Part shown: piece by piece, positions 13,147 to 28,903 of the stretch
Layout of the letters: each line of letters begins with the position of its first letter
Position numbering within the stretch: position 1 is the stretch's first letter
Assembly: GCF_029852145.1 (NCBI RefSeq)
Contig: NC_079978.1
Location: forward strand, 8,866,001 to 8,930,000
Source of the DNA: Microplitis mediator
Lineage: Eukaryota > Arthropoda > Insecta > Hymenoptera > Braconidae
DNA: 64,000 bases
Reading direction: 5' to 3'
Translations under genes and position numbers: made by a program
Notes under the pieces: generated by a model
The model's input: only the letters and a program-made list of their open reading frames with translations
Told to the model about the DNA's origin: nothing
Databases searched by the model: none

Positions 13147-15212
13147 TACAGGGTGATTCAGAATTACCTTCACAGCGGGAAAATTTGAATAGAGGAGACG
13201 ATTCTAAGCATAAAGTTCCTTAGCCATTTTTCAAAATTCTCAATAGTTTTTGAGTTATTTAAAATCTAAATTGACCAATCAAAGACATGCTTTAAGATTT
13301 TAAAAAAATTAAAAAGAATAATAAATAAGTTTGGCAACGCCGCAACAGTAAACTTCAAGTTATACACTATTTATTTAATTTAAAAAGTTCGATTTGTCAC
13401 AGAAGAGAAACAAAACACACAATTACAACATAGAATATATTCGTATATTTTGTTTTATCTTTTCTCTTTTTATAGAAAGAATTATTAATGGAAAATAATG
13501 CTTTTATAAAAAATAAAACTTTTGGAAATTCGACAAAACAAAAATTACAGATTTTCAATAATATGATGAGCAACCCAGATTAAAAAAAGAAATTTGAAAA
13601 CTAATTGAATTATGTTTTACCCGAATAAAAGCAATTTCAAATAGACAAATATATAGATATACACATTATTTTAAAATCTTTTATTCCGCTCAAGACTTTG
13701 CTAAGCGCTGATTGTACGTCATACTAAACATATTTGTAAAAATCTCTCGGATTGTCTTGTTAAACATCTTCCAAGTGATCTTTCTCGGCGATTAGCTATC
13801 TGACTATCTCGCTAATGGTCTTGCTGGTGATCTTTCTTAAAATTTTGCTGGTGATCTTGCTGACCATCTGGCTGATGGTCTTGCTGGGGGTCTTGCTGAT
13901 GGTTTTGCTGGTGATCTTGCTGATGGTCTTGCTGAAGGTCTTGCTAGTGGTCTCGCCGGTGATCTTTTTGGTGGTCTTTGTGGCAAGACCACAAGAAAGG
14001 TCAACAGCAAGACCATCAGCAAGACCACCAGCAAGACCACCAGCAAGACCACCAGCAAGATCACCAGCGAGACCATCAGCGAGACCACTAGCAAGACCTT
14101 CAGCAAGACCATCAGCAAGATCACCAGCAAAACCATCAGCAAGACCCCCAGCAAGACCATCAGCCAGATGGTCAGCAAGATCACCAGCGAGTCCACCAGC
14201 AAGACCTTCAGCAAGACCACCAGCAAGACCACAAGAAAGATCAACAGCAAGACCACCAGCAGGACCACACGGAAGATCAACAGCAAGACCACCAAAAAGA
14301 TCACCGGCGAGACCACTAGCAAGACCACCAGCAAGACCACCAGCAAGACCACCAGCAAGATCACCAGCGAGACCATCAGCAAGACCACCAAAAAGATCAC
14401 CGGCGAGACCACTAGCAAGACCTTCAGCAAGACCATCAGCAAGATCACCAGCAAAACCATCAGCAAGACCCCCAGCAAGACCATCAGCCAGATGGTCAGC
14501 AAGATCACCAGCAAAATTTTAAGAAAGATCACCAGCAAGACCATTAGCGAGATAGTCAGATAGCTAATCGCCGAGAAAGATCACTTGGAAGATGTTTAAC
14601 AAGACAATCCGAGAGATTTTTACAAATATGTTTAGTATGACGTACAATCAGCGCTTAGCAAAGTCTTGAGCGGAATAAAAGATTTTAAAATAATGTGTAT
14701 ATCTATATATTTGTCTATTTGAAATTGCTTTTATTCGGGTAAAACATAATTCAATTAGTTTTCAAATTTCTTTTTTTAATCTGGGTTGCTCATCATATTA
14801 TTGAAAATCTGTAATTTTTGTTTTGTCGAATTTCCAAAAGTTTTATTTTTTATAAAAGCATTATTTTCCATTAATAATTCTTTCTATAAAAAGAGAAAAG
14901 ATAAAACAAAATATACGAATATATTCTATGTTGTAATTGTGTGTTTTGTTTCTCTTCTGTGACAAATCGAACTTTTTAAATTAAATAAATAGTGTATAAC
15001 TTGAAGTTTACTGTTGCGGCGTTGCCAAACTTATTTATTATTCTTTTTAATTTTTTTAAAATCTTAAAGCATGTCTTTGATTGGTCAATTTAGATTTTAA
15101 ATAACTCAAAAACTATTGAGAATTTTGAAAAATGGCTAAGGAACTTTATGCTTAGAATCGTCTCCTCTATTCAAATTTTCCCGCTGTGAAGGTAATTCTG
15201 AATCACCCTGTA
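13147..15212. mobile_element. 2.07-kb foldback element with 12-bp repeat core
   Basis: The outer arms (about 13147-13985 and 14379-15212) are inverted copies of about 835 bp. They are virtually identical and start TACAGGGTGATTCAGAATTA. The TA at both ends fits a TA target duplication. The inner part of each arm and the loop between them (about 13986-14378) consist of degenerate 12-bp units of the type AAGACCACCAGC. The symmetry makes opposite-strand open frames with identical first residues (13815-14522 + and 13837-14544 -), so these are artefacts of the repeat. No transposase is encoded. Known foldback elements have this layout of long arms and internal short tandem repeats. Confidence 0.88.
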
Positions 15213-16722
15213 TACAAGAAAAATTAATACTTGAATTTTTAAAATCGTAACTGATACTTAAAAAATTTATGACACGTATTATAAAATTTATTGTTAGGAA
15301 TGTTAAAATTACCTATATTGAAACCCTGATTCCGGGTTATAATGTCAAACATTAATTTTTAAAGTTTATTTTTTTCTGTATAAGTATATATGTACGTCTA
15401 GTTATATTCAAATGAAATAAACAATAAATATTAAAGTTTTAAAAATTTTTACAATTTAAATGAGACTTCTATTGTATTAAACTTCAAACGTTCGTCAATC
15501 TTTGTAAGTATACGTAATGTGTGAGATCAATAAGCATGAAAAGCTGATTTAAAACGGGTTTATTTAGAAAATTAAGGCGAGAGGAAAAGGATTGAGTTTT
15601 GAGAGAATAAGAAATAAATGAATCATTGAACCAGATGTTGGTCATAGAGACGACGAAGACTACCTAGCCCAAAAGTGAGACTGGATAAGGAAGCCACGAG
15701 GGATTATATGTATTATAAACTATAATAGGATCCCCGACATTCCTATGAGAACAGGTCTCACTGTGTCATATTCATAAGCGACACCTGGAACAATGAAAAC
15801 CCTATATCTTTCTATTTAAATTATTTCACATCTTATTTTATTTTTATGTCACTTGATAACTTTTTTCATTAATATGTATAATTTATGAAGATATTAGATT
15901 CCCATAAAATATTTACATATGTTTTTTTTTTACATATATAAGGCTTGTTAATTTTACGAGGTTTATTCTTTTTCACCAACCTGACGATTGATTTTTTTAG
16001 AATCGTAATTAAATAAATAAAAAATAATTATTAAATTGAAATAATAAAATGTAAGATAATATTTAAGTTAAATAAAATCTTTAGATAAAATATAAAAATA
16101 AATAAAGATTGTACTCTTCTATTAAATAATACTGTAGACCAAGAGATCAGTAGCTGGTAGAGGAAGCCTTGGTTCACGAGAAAAAGTAATAGAGAATGAA
16201 AATGGTATGAACGAAGATAGACATGATGTGAAGTAAAAGAACAGAGTGACTGAAGAATAAAGGAGAAAGAGAAAGAAAAAGGAATGGTGTGTATTTGTAA
16301 GCGAATAAGTGAGTGACGTGTGAGGGTGCGAAGAAGAAGAAAGATAAAGGCAAAAAATGAAGAAAGATATGAAAAGCAAGTACGAGTTGATATGAAGTCA
16401 AGTGAGAAAGGAAGTTTGTGAGAAAAATATATTGGGTGTGCCGGTAGTGCGATGAGGAAACAAGAAGAACTAAGAGCAACAGAGTGCAACGTTTAAGGCT
16501 TTTGTACCATCAGGGTAACATGCGCAAGTAAAGCCTTCACTTGCTATAAACGTAACTACGACGAAGGGAAAACTATCGTATGACTGTGGCGTAAAAGAGA
16601 TCGAGAGTAGAATAAGATAAGTGGAATAAAACGTTTTTAGAGAAGCTGCCTGTCGAGAAACACTGACGGACATTTTAGTACATAATCAAGACACTTAGCA
16701 AGAAAGATAAATGTTGAGTAAA

Positions 16723-16725
<3 letters not shown>

Positions 16726-16794
<69 letters not shown>
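16726..16794. repeat. TA microsatellite
   Basis: About 34 TA units without interruption. Confidence 0.95.
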
Positions 16795-16799
<5 letters not shown>

Positions 16800-18081
16800 G
16801 ACATATTATTTATGTACAGTTGTTTAAAAAAATAAAAAGATAATAAAATTAGATGAAATCAGTAACTCGAACAATCGATGGGTCATACAGAGGGAGAAAA
16901 GTCAATGCAACAGGTCGCTGGATTTTAACCCGAGTGGTGTTGCCTATTTCAAATTCCAACTTAAAATAGTTTATATTACTTTTAGGGTATGTTATCTTTT
17001 TGAATTTTGTTTTATTTCATTTGCGTTTAATTTAAAAAAATACTTTTATTTTCTAAGTAAATTGTATCTATTCATGTCTAAAACTCTGGTGTTGCGGGTA
17101 CATACATTGGTAAATTTTTAATCTTGATATATTTGATATATATGCGAGTATATGTATAGCCGTATTTTATGATTGGATCGTTGGTTTTTTTTAGTGTATA
17201 AAGATAAATTTAAAATGCTTGGATCGTACGTGGACTGTATGTATTATAGTGGTACGTCTATAGGCATGTATACGAGAAAACAAAGTAAAACGATATATCA
17301 TTTATTGTATTGACTATTCTATTAGAATAAAATAAGCATAAGCTAAATAATTTTCTGGTTAGTTACTTAAGCTGTTTACTACAATTTTCTATCAATTTTG
17401 ATTTTAATTATTGAAATTTTCAATTATTTGTTGACGTATGTATTCAAAAAATATGAAAAAATAAATCGGTATATTTGTTATGATATTCATTAATCAAGTT
17501 ATCAAATAGTGATGATGATGATAGTATGTAAATAATAAATAAATAATTTATGTCATAGTTTATTCATTTAAAAGATAAAATCGATTTATAAATCTCCGGA
17601 TATTGCAATGATATATATCCGGTTACTGGTACCTATATTTATTTTAAATTATATCAACATATAATATATATGTATACTGATATTAAACACAATATAATAC
17701 GTTACTAATTCAATTTAACAATTGCAAAAACAAAAATTATGAATTTGACTATTTTCTATTCAATAACTTTTTTTTTAATTGTTATCAGTAAAAAAAATTG
17801 AATTATACAAAAACTGATTGATATGTATAAAAAGTATTATAAAAATTGGACATTAAATAAAAATCTCAAGAAGTACAAGTCATTGCAACGGACAAAGCAG
17901 CCGGTTTCATTAAAGATATACAAAAAATTAAATTATTTTTATTTTTATTTTATTACTTTTTTTTTCGACCACGTACAGATTCATTCTCTACGCCCTCACG
18001 ACGTATATTCAGGGCGGACCTACCACTTTGAGCTTTGACTTGCCGATAACCCGATGGAATGTACATAAACTAACGTATATA

Positions 18082-18086
<5 letters not shown>

Positions 18087-18131
<45 letters not shown>
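18087..18131. repeat. TA microsatellite
   Basis: About 22 TA units. Confidence 0.9.
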
Positions 18132-18137
<6 letters not shown>

Positions 18138-21100
18138 GTATAACACCAGCCACATGTGCCGTGTTAACCAATGTATTTTCATTCATTTTATATTTCTACC
18201 ATAACATAAAAATACTTAATAAAAAAATATACTGTTTCATTAAGGACATTTATATTTCTTTATTTTTCACTGTCTTTATTATTTCTTCAACATTAAATCG
18301 ATATTTACGATCAAATATATGATCGAAATTAAAAATAATAAGCACCTTTTTTCATAGAAGTTAAAAATAAATTTAAATTTTCTTCAATTAAACTGATGTT
18401 TGAAGAAAAATTTTTTCGTTCATCTTGACTTAAATTAACTAAGTCTTATCTCATTTTTTTTGTCTTCTCTGATAATACAAGATGGTTTATAACTTGAAAT
18501 AATTATTATGATTAAAGAGGAAAAAATATATAATAGCATGAAAAGTTAACAAAGAACAAGTCATCATGTATATTTTAAAGACTTTATCCGGCTTATTATA
18601 AAAGTATACAACTACTTATATACTGCTCAATTATTACATTGCGTCCGAATATAAAATTTTCATGAATAACCAACAACGATGTTACGTCTTAAAAAAATTG
18701 AGCTTCTAAAATAACACAGACATTGTATGTTATCATTCTTGTCAATATGTTATATTAAATATGTACTAAAATGTTCATAATATTACATTTCATATTCATC
18801 ATTTTTCACCAAACTTATAGGGTAAATTGAATTATAATTGATAAGATATTATTATTATTATTTTTTTTCTTATTATTAATATTATTATTGCAATAAATTG
18901 ATACTTTTTATTTTAGAAGTGGCTTATGGAATATAAATTATGAATTTAATTATTTTCGCTAGATTAAATTTATTATACTTATTCAAATTAATTTTCTCGA
19001 GAAAGATCAAAGAATCTTTTGAACGGAGTTATGTTAATTGAAAAAAATAATCTCAAAGCTAAGTAAAGCTAATTTTTCTTATTTTAACAAAAAATTATAG
19101 AGAAAAGCTTTTCATCATTACACTTCTTTAGTGTTTATCATGAGTAACAAATAATATGTAATTAAGTAATTATAACATACACTTGATTTAAAAAACTTTG
19201 CTTTCGTGGTAATTAAGGAAATTACCATTGAAGTATATTAAAATCTCCATTGGTTTCAGTAAATATGGATTTAAGCATTCGAGTGATTTTAATTAAATTC
19301 AAATTTATTAAATTAATAATTATTTAAAAATAAAAAATCAGATTTTCAAATTAAATCTTTAGAAAAATAAAATTTAAAAAACATTTATTTCATCACTGTC
19401 ATTCTGTATATATATAAATATCTATGTAGTTAACGATAATATTTACATATTACCAAACATTATATCTTCCCAACCATGTCATCATCGTTAAATTTGTCAT
19501 CATAAGAATTAAATATAAAAATCAATAACTTTTAATATGTACGCGTTAATAATTTCAATTAATGTCCCGTTTTTTTCTGAAAAAAATAAATTATTTTTTG
19601 GATTCAATATAAGCGCTTCAAGAATCAAAAAAACTAAAGTAGTATTCAAATTTGAGAAATGAAAAATTAAAATTAGATAAATTATAATTTCAATCAAGAA
19701 GGCAACAAAATGTAACATTTCAAAGCAAGTATTAAAAAAAATAAAATCGATTTTCATCGTATTCGTTTCTTAACAGTATTCTCTACTGACTACTCGGCCT
19801 CACATGTGAAGTCTTGCAAATTTTATTTTCTTCAATCGAATGCGAAATTTCATTCCGATACCTTTCAGCGAATTGCTTTCACTTGAAAAACCTTCGTTGC
19901 CACGGAAATTTGTTCGCTTGTAGCAAATCAAATCCAATCAAATTTATTCAACAATTCTTTGATATTTTTTCATTTATATTTTCACTCAATTTATTAACTT
20001 AAATAACAACAAAAATAATAATAAGAATAAGAAAAATAAAAGTGATAAATAATTTAATAAAATAAAAATATAATGAATGATGAATGAAGTTATTTTAGAT
20101 GATAGATAAAATAATTTAAACCGTACAAAGAAAAGTAACAATCACACATCTAGAGACATTTCTATTTCTTCTTCATCGAGTCACGTTCCATTTGTAGGAC
20201 GATATGTATCTAATAAATATAACATACGGCATTGAATGACGTTACAATTCAATTCCCATGTGATACTGTATATACTAAAAGATATTTCAGTGAGCCAGAA
20301 GACCAGCGAGTTTAAATGAACATGTGTGAAAACTTTTCCTTTGACTTTTTGATGGGAGGGGGAGAGTGAGTACCATGACCCCGTACAGCATCTACGCCAA
20401 CTGATCGTGTGTCACACGGGAAATGCTTTTTGTCTATGCCGACAAGTCCAAAAGCTATATGAAAAAAAAATATAACGTCTTTACTTGGTTAAAGTTCACT
20501 CAGGCACTTTGAAAATTTTCTTTAAAAAATCCTTGATATATTTCCGACCTCCATTTATCTTTCTCTTGACTCTTGGTATACCAAAATAATAAAAAAAATT
20601 CTTGAACTCTTTTGCATTTATAATCCTCTCCTCTCTTTCCCTCACTTTTACCATACTCTCAAACTCGTAAATTTTCATCCAGCACTTGCTAATAATTATT
20701 CTTCCATTTCATTTCATTCTCGTTAATGATAAAAGCTTCGTTACCATTAATTACTTTTTTTTTATTTACTCTTTTGTTAAATTATTATTTAATTAACAAC
20801 ATATATATAATATATATAATAATAATTCATTATGTGAAAATATATATTCATATATTTTATATACACACATAATATGTTACATGAGAGTAAATATATTACG
20901 TATGTTGTTGACAGTTTATTTTGAAAAAATAACTTCTAAGTACTTTGACTTTTTTTTTTATTTATAAAGTAATGCCTCATAAAATGCTCAATGAGGGTAA
21001 AGTCTAACAACTCAGTATATATATTCATGTAATAAAATTTATAGTATGAAACAGAAACATCAACTCACCCTTCGTCCTTTCTGTTACGCCGAAATAACCA

Positions 21101-22227
21101 TAGAGAAGTACATACTGTAATGATATGAGTATGCCTGGTATTTTAAGATATGAAAAGTATATGTATTACTGTACATTGAGTGACGACTCACTAAAATATT
21201 ATTTTCTGAAAAGCCGTACTTCTCAGCTCTCAGAAACATATTCTAACTCTCCAACCCTCTTGAAATAAGTGAGTTGTTTATATGAGATGAGAAAAGGTTA
21301 GTACTCTTAAAGGGATAAGCTTCATCAAGGGTTTGAAATACTTTCAACTTCACGACAGATACCAAAGCATACTTATATCCATACGAAATTTTAATTACAT
21401 TTTTTAAAAATTATACTTCCAACAACGCAAGTGAAAAAATTATTTTGAATGAAATTAATTGTGTTATTTTTTATTGAAAATATTTATCACATTACTAATT
21501 TTTTTATTTAAGAAATTACGATGAATTAGAATTTGTTACTATTAGAAGTCAAGTGGTTCTGAGTAAAAAAAAAAAAAAAAAGTTACATAAAGGGACATCT
21601 CTAAAAGGGTTCACTATGAAGCATTGTCCTGTCAAGATTCTTACACAGCTAGTTAACAGAACACTGTATATACAAGAAAAAAAAATGAAAAAATATATCC
21701 GTGACAATGAGTTCTTTATTCTCAGCAGGTGGGTAACAACTTAAATGTAAATTATTAACGTAAACCTAAAAAATTAATGGTTTATAAATTTTTTTTATTC
21801 ACAACTTCTGATTCAATTACTTTATCTCGTAAGCACTTTCGGTATTAATTATTGATAACTTTACAATTCGGCCAAACAAGGTTTTAATAGAGGATCAATT
21901 GTATGAATAAAAAATATGATTATAAATTAATAATGTAAAATGTATGATTTTTTAAAGACTTTCTTATAAATTATATATAAACTAAAGAAAGAATCAATGC
22001 ATCGCGGGTGAGTAACGATGGCATCGCATCGTTTAACTGACAAATGGTGTGGAGAGACCGACAAGCTGGGAAAACACGTGTTATCCAAACCGTCACTGCT
22101 CACTTTAGACGACTTGTACTGTTGAGTATGAGAGAAGAAAAAAAGATGCAATTAAAACAAGTAATAGTGCTGTATAGTTTGTATCGAGTATACACTCCCC
22201 CATCTTTTTCATTTTACTCTACGCCTA

Positions 22228-23832
22228 CACGGAAAAAAAATTCGACGAAAAATTCCAATATTACTATCGTAATCCTGGACTATACTTTTATTATCTGTAA
22301 CTTTCAAATATATGATACGAAAATTTACAGTTTGTAAAAGATTTTTTACTATTCACTATCGTAATTTTATTAAGAGTTTGTTGTATAAAATTCAATAAGA
22401 AATATTACAATGTTACTATCGTAAATAGTAAAAGAATAAAAAATGAGATTTAATTATAATATTTATTCTTTTATTCTTCCTCTTAATTTACAGTGCTGCC
22501 TCTATGTTTTTACAATACAAGTCACAAAAATTACGATAGTTGAATTGTAAATTTTTTGACATGGTATAGTATATGCCATCTGAAGCGTTTCCGTATGAAA
22601 GACAAATGTCACAATACCATGATGTGATGCTTGTGTGAGTATATATATATATATATACAAATGATGACATCTACTTTGTCTGTATTATTTGTGGTTCAAC
22701 TATATATATTTATAAATCAGTTCATCTTTATCCACAGTGTAGTGCAGAAATAGAGGTTATTTTTCATGACGTTTTTCGGACAATTGTAAATAAGAAATTT
22801 AAAAAAAAAACTGTGCTTTCTTCATAACAAACCTACATAGATTCTGGAATATAATAATTTGGTAGTGTAAGTATAATTTATACTATTTAATTTTTATTAA
22901 ACTGAATATTCTGTGGGTATATCGTTCGTTTTAAAATTATTTATCTGGACATGAAGTTTATTTTTATAAACAATTTAGTAGTATTATGTGGTCATAGGAT
23001 AAATGATTCTAAATGAATGAAAATTTATTTTTTCTAATAAATTCAATTCTCCTAATTTTGTTACAGGATATTCTTCATTTGTCGACAATAACCTCAAATT
23101 ATGGACATTTAAAGTTTCTTTATGGATACTGAAGTTAGCAGACGCCTAATAATTTTTGGATTTTTTTACAAATGATAAATTATAGAAAAAAAGTATTCGA
23201 AAAAATTGCACCTATGGTTTTTTTAAATTTTCTACATGTGCGTATTTTGAATACAAAGAAATGAGTTATTTATTCAAAAGGAAAAAATTATAATACTTTT
23301 GGAATCTGATGTAATATTATAACTTATAAAGTTAAAATAATTAATACTAAATTTTATATACACCAAAAAAATATATTTGAAAAAATATTAAATAAATATT
23401 TTATTATTACTACTTCAACATGTTTTATTTTTATTTCGAGATTGTATTTTCCTTCTTAATTTAACTGTTAAAAAAAAAAAAAAATTCCAAATGATAAATT
23501 TTTCTTTTCTATTAATTATAAGTTCTACTTTCTTAAGAAAATATATTTTACTCCATTGACTTCTAATTATTATTTTATATTTAAAGAAATTCTACATTAC
23601 CGACTCATTCATTTTACGATAGTTGTATTAGAATTTATGTTGACGCAAATTGTATAATTTACTCTATAGTATCTGATTTTTTCTTTCAGGTAGTAGTATA
23701 AATTATAAAATAAAAATTACGATAGTCTATTGTAAAAATTATTATTGAAAACTTATAGTCCAGCGTTACAATACTATATAATGAAAATTACGATAGTTAA
23801 ATCGTAAAAAATCCGTGAATTTTTTTTCCGTG
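22228..23832. mobile_element. Non-autonomous TIR transposon, copy 2 (1.6 kb)
   Basis: Near-identical to the element at 10801-12416 over its whole length, with the same CACGGAAAAAAAATTCGACG start and inverse end. TA flanks it on both sides (22226-22227 and 23833-23834). Differences from copy 1 are scattered substitutions and small indels. One indel is an extra block of about 20 bp near 22707, and another removes a short piece near 23085. No transposase is present. Confidence 0.85.
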
Positions 23833-24544
23833 TACAGTCGTAGGATTTTTCGTTTCCTGCATGCGGACAATTCAAGTATACGAGTTTTTTCCACTTGCAA
23901 ACTCATTTTGGTACGACTAAATCGTTTTTATTTTACTGTACAAACTGATGGCAACGAATGACTTTTTTTTTTACTTTATTTTTATGTCACTTTTATTGAA
24001 TGCTCAAAGGCTTTTCCTCGTCCACTTGTGAAATAGCATTTTTTTCTTTACTTTCTTCTCAATTTACATTGTTTGTCATTCGAGTGCAATCACTGTTACT
24101 CTACTAACATGTAAAATAATGTAACACAAATTTAAGTTGAGCTTTGATTTTTAAATATTTTAGAATTGTTTTAAAATTCTAATCGTGAACAATTTTCTTA
24201 CTGCATTTACACAACTATAATGCGAAATTTGTTCACATTTTCCATAAACAAGTTAAATTATAATTTAAAAATTCCGAACAGGTCATATCAGATCATACTT
24301 TAATACATTATGTTCAGTGTTTTATTTTATATCCAGAGCTTTTAGGTAAAAAGAAAAATTGAAAAAAGATATCTAATAACTCTCATAGTAAATTATTAAA
24401 TTTTAATTATATACAAAAAATATTGATGTTTCAATAAATAATATAATCATTGTTTTGATGTAAAAAGTATCCTACGAAAAATTAATATCAAAATTAAGAT
24501 CCAAGGTCGAAGATATCGAGAAATATCTAACAGTGTTTAAGAAG

Positions 24545-24585
<41 letters not shown>

Positions 24586-27351
24586 TCAGACACGCTCATT
24601 CTTTAGGGACTGGGAAGACCTCGTGAGTCACGAGAAGGCGATCCTCGTGAGAGAGCTTAACGATACAGACGGATTTCCGATCATCTAAAAATCTCGGTTG
24701 GAAGTAACTAAGAACAGGCAATCACGCGATAGTCACCTGGGGGTAAAATACTCAATTGCTAATACGAATAAATGAGCATTTAATGTGTTTGGTAATCATC
24801 TGATTTCAATTGTGTTTTCTCATCAACTATATATATATAGAGTAAAAAATATGGTCTTAATTAAATGAGCCTAAAAAAAATCTCAGCGAAAATTAACCGA
24901 GATTTATATTTAAAAATTTTTTTTTTTTGTTTAAACAAAAAAGCTGAGTGAAATATCAAATTCACTCTCTACGTATATAAATAACCACTTAATAAAAAAA
25001 TTTTTACACAAATAAATAATGAAAACTTAAAAAAAAAAAACATATATATGTATATATGACATGTATATATAGATTCACGAACCACGTGTTGCGGACGTTG
25101 ATCATTGCAGACTTGAAGCCAGATCTCAGCAGCTACAAAGAATTCCTCAGAAATGTTTGTTTTTCTTAGCTCGTTTTTAAATTTTTTTTTTTTTTTTTTT
25201 ACAAAGATAAATACACAATTTGATGTTATGTGAGTAAATATCTTATGTGGTGCGCGCGCGAACACCACCTCCGCATACGGGAGTCGGACACTGACTGAAA
25301 ACGAATAGCTCCAGCGGATTTCGTATGCCGCGTTGTGGAAGCTGCGCCGTCCTCTGTCTGCCGGGAGGCTAAGAGGCTGCGTCGACCGGTCAGGGACCAC
25401 CAAACACAGATGAGACTACAATCTTTCTTCCTTCCTTCCTTCCTTTTAGTTTTTTTTTGTTTTTGGTCACATTTCCAGGGGGTGAACAACGAATGCCGTT
25501 CCCATCGTCCTAATTACTTCTACTACTATGTACTTAATAGTTCTACCATTACGTCTATATGTAAACTTCGATATTCCGTATATATATAACTATAGAAAAT
25601 TGAGGTAATATAAACTAAAGCCTGAGGAAAATTTTATACTTAAGGGGATTCATGAAATTTTAGAAGCTTTTAATTGTTTTTGTTTTTACGTTAATAGTTA
25701 ACTATGTTTTAATTACTTTTATTTTAATAAGCATGAATTATAATTAAAATATGTAAATTAATGGTAAAAAAATAAAAAAAAACGAGAGCTTTGAAGCAGT
25801 TAAATGAGACAATAAGTGTATGAATGTACAAATTTAGAATTCATATCAACATACATGTACTCTACATTTAAAAAAAAAATTTAATTTTTATATGATTAGA
25901 TAAACGTCTAATTAAAAAATTTTAATCACTTACCAAAATCGTTGGTGCATATTGAATAGAAAAGTACACAGTAGAAATAAACTTTCTTTTATGAGGTTGT
26001 CAAATAAAATTAAAGTTCAAAACAAAAAATAAAAAAAAAAAAAAAAAAAATTGGAAAAGGTTTATAAACTTGAAATTATATCACACTCGTTAATAAATTT
26101 TTCAACAGGGAATTCCCGAACAAAAAAAAAGTCTCAAAAGTCGTGAACAAGTTGAGCTGTCTCGCGTGTCTTCAAGCACTTATGTCAAACTGAACAACTG
26201 AATGAACAAGGTATGGTATGGTATATCCTCCGCACATGTGGAGAACGATGTAACCCCTGATGTATACTGAAATGCCGATGGCAAAGCACGAACAAGACAA
26301 GAGTCTGAATAAAGATAAATATATAATAATAATAATGAATAAAAGAGAAAGAAATAATGAAAGAAAAGAGGGGATTTTCAGCTCATTCATTCCAAGTATA
26401 CGCCTCCACAAGTACCCCCATCGCCATCACTAGTGAAGCCGACTCTGTTGATTATTTTTCTTCCTCTCATCTTCATCCCTTTCCTAGAACTTTCATAATA
26501 ATTTTTTTTTTTTTTATATTAACATATATTATTATTAATACAATGTATAATTATTTAAACTTCAAGTTCTTATCAAAAGGAAATTATTTATTTTTGTGTT
26601 ACAAATTTCTGATAGTAGACCACAATTTTCGTGTTTAGGTGAGCAAAACATATTAAGTATATCTGCATTTACTTTTTTCAATCGAAGCTGATAGAAATAA
26701 ATGTGAGTGCTTAAAATAGATTCAGTTGACTTAAGAACTATTTTAAGTTAAATTTTTCAATTAATTAAATATTTTCCACAAGAAAAATTATTTAACAAAA
26801 TACAATTGACGATCAGTTCTTGAAAATAAAATATATTATAAAAAATACATCCAAACACTATTAATTAATTTTCATTATTCTAATTTGAAAATAATTAGCA
26901 AAGATATTCGGTTTTGTAAAATAAAAATGTAATAATTTATTAAAATATCATTATACAGCTTTCCATGACGCAAAAAAATGTTACATTTGACTGTTTGACT
27001 ATTGTTTAATCAAATGTCTTCTCTTGACCAACAATTTTGAGCAATTGGGATCCCTCCTTTGAGACATGAATGTATAATTGATTACAAGAAATTTAACAAA
27101 CCTAAATTAGTGTTAAAATGAACAAAACTTAAATTATATTTAAACTTGTAAAGATACTGTAATTATACCTTTATGCACTTTAACTTTGAACTCTGCACAT
27201 TTATTCTTAGTGTCACTAAAGATCTTAGTTCTTGAAATGATCTTAATCAATTAATTAAAAGAAAAATTATTTTAAAAAGTTTCAAATAAAAATTCAAAAC
27301 GATTAAAACTCAAAATTTTGTCAAGTCACTACAAATTTTACTTAAAATATT
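23833..27351. other. AT-rich DNA with one GC-richer island
   Basis: No supported coding gene. It includes a TA run at 24552-24581, a less AT-rich segment at 24590-24760, and a CpG-containing island at about 25080-25420 (separate entry). Confidence 0.5.
25240..25420 (-). promoter_or_regulatory. CpG-containing island, candidate core promoter
   Basis: This is one of the few stretches in the first 30 kb with balanced base composition and many CpG. On the minus strand a doubled initiator TCAGTCAGTG puts a possible start at about 25296. The sequence at +28 to +33 (GGTGGT) fits five of six positions of the insect downstream promoter element. No coding exon can be tied to it. It might equally be a non-coding first exon, a conserved enhancer or chance. 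Confidence 0.25.
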
Positions 27352-27427
27352 ATATATAGGGGATGGAGGGGCAAAACGGGATACTTAAAGAAATACCAAG
27401 TTTTCGAGGACTCAAATACACTAAATC

Positions 27428-28480
<1,053 letters not shown>

Positions 28481-28903
28481 TGATATTCAAAGTAAATATA
28501 AAAAATTTTCAGTTACCGTAAAAAAAAAAAAATTTGTCATTTTTGCGGGCAAAATAGGGTACCCCGTAAAAAAAACGTAAAAATAAAATATTTTTGGATT
28601 TTAAATGAATTTGATTAAATTAAATTTTTTTGTAAGTAATTTACATTAAGAGAAATTATATTTTACATGATTATTGGATATAAAAGGAAAAAAAAATTTT
28701 TTTTAAGAGTTTTTATCCTAAAGCAAAAGTCATTAATATTTTTCTACTGATGACAATTGATTTTTAAAAAAGTTTAACAAAAAAAATTCAAAACAACGCT
28801 CTATTATATTTACAAAAGTGATTTTGGAATATTTAAAAATCATTTAAAGTATAAAATTTTGGGGGTACCCTGTTTTGCCTACCCTACCCCCTTCCCATAA
28901 TTA

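Larger units (their letters stand above)
15213..22227. other. AT-rich gene-free DNA
   Basis: No supported gene. It contains TA microsatellites (16726-16794, 18087-18131) and a purine-rich strand block at about 16140-16480. Modestly GC-richer patches lie near 16440-16670, 20280-20440 and 22010-22090. Open frames are short and compositionally biased. Confidence 0.5.

Noticed and set aside
13815..14544. Two 235-codon open frames on opposite strands encoding hydrophobic and RP-rich repeats
   Set aside because: They are consequences of the palindrome and the 12-bp tandem repeat; the identical start on both strands is forced by symmetry.
16031..16673. Several overlapping minus-strand frames up to 152 codons
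   Set aside because: Open because the strand is pyrimidine-rich; peptides are S/F/L-rich low complexity in three overlapping frames.
24969..25403. 144-codon minus-strand frame across the CpG island
   Set aside because: Passes through poly-K/poly-F tracts and simple repeats, and shows no recognisable domain. The island may still be regulatory.
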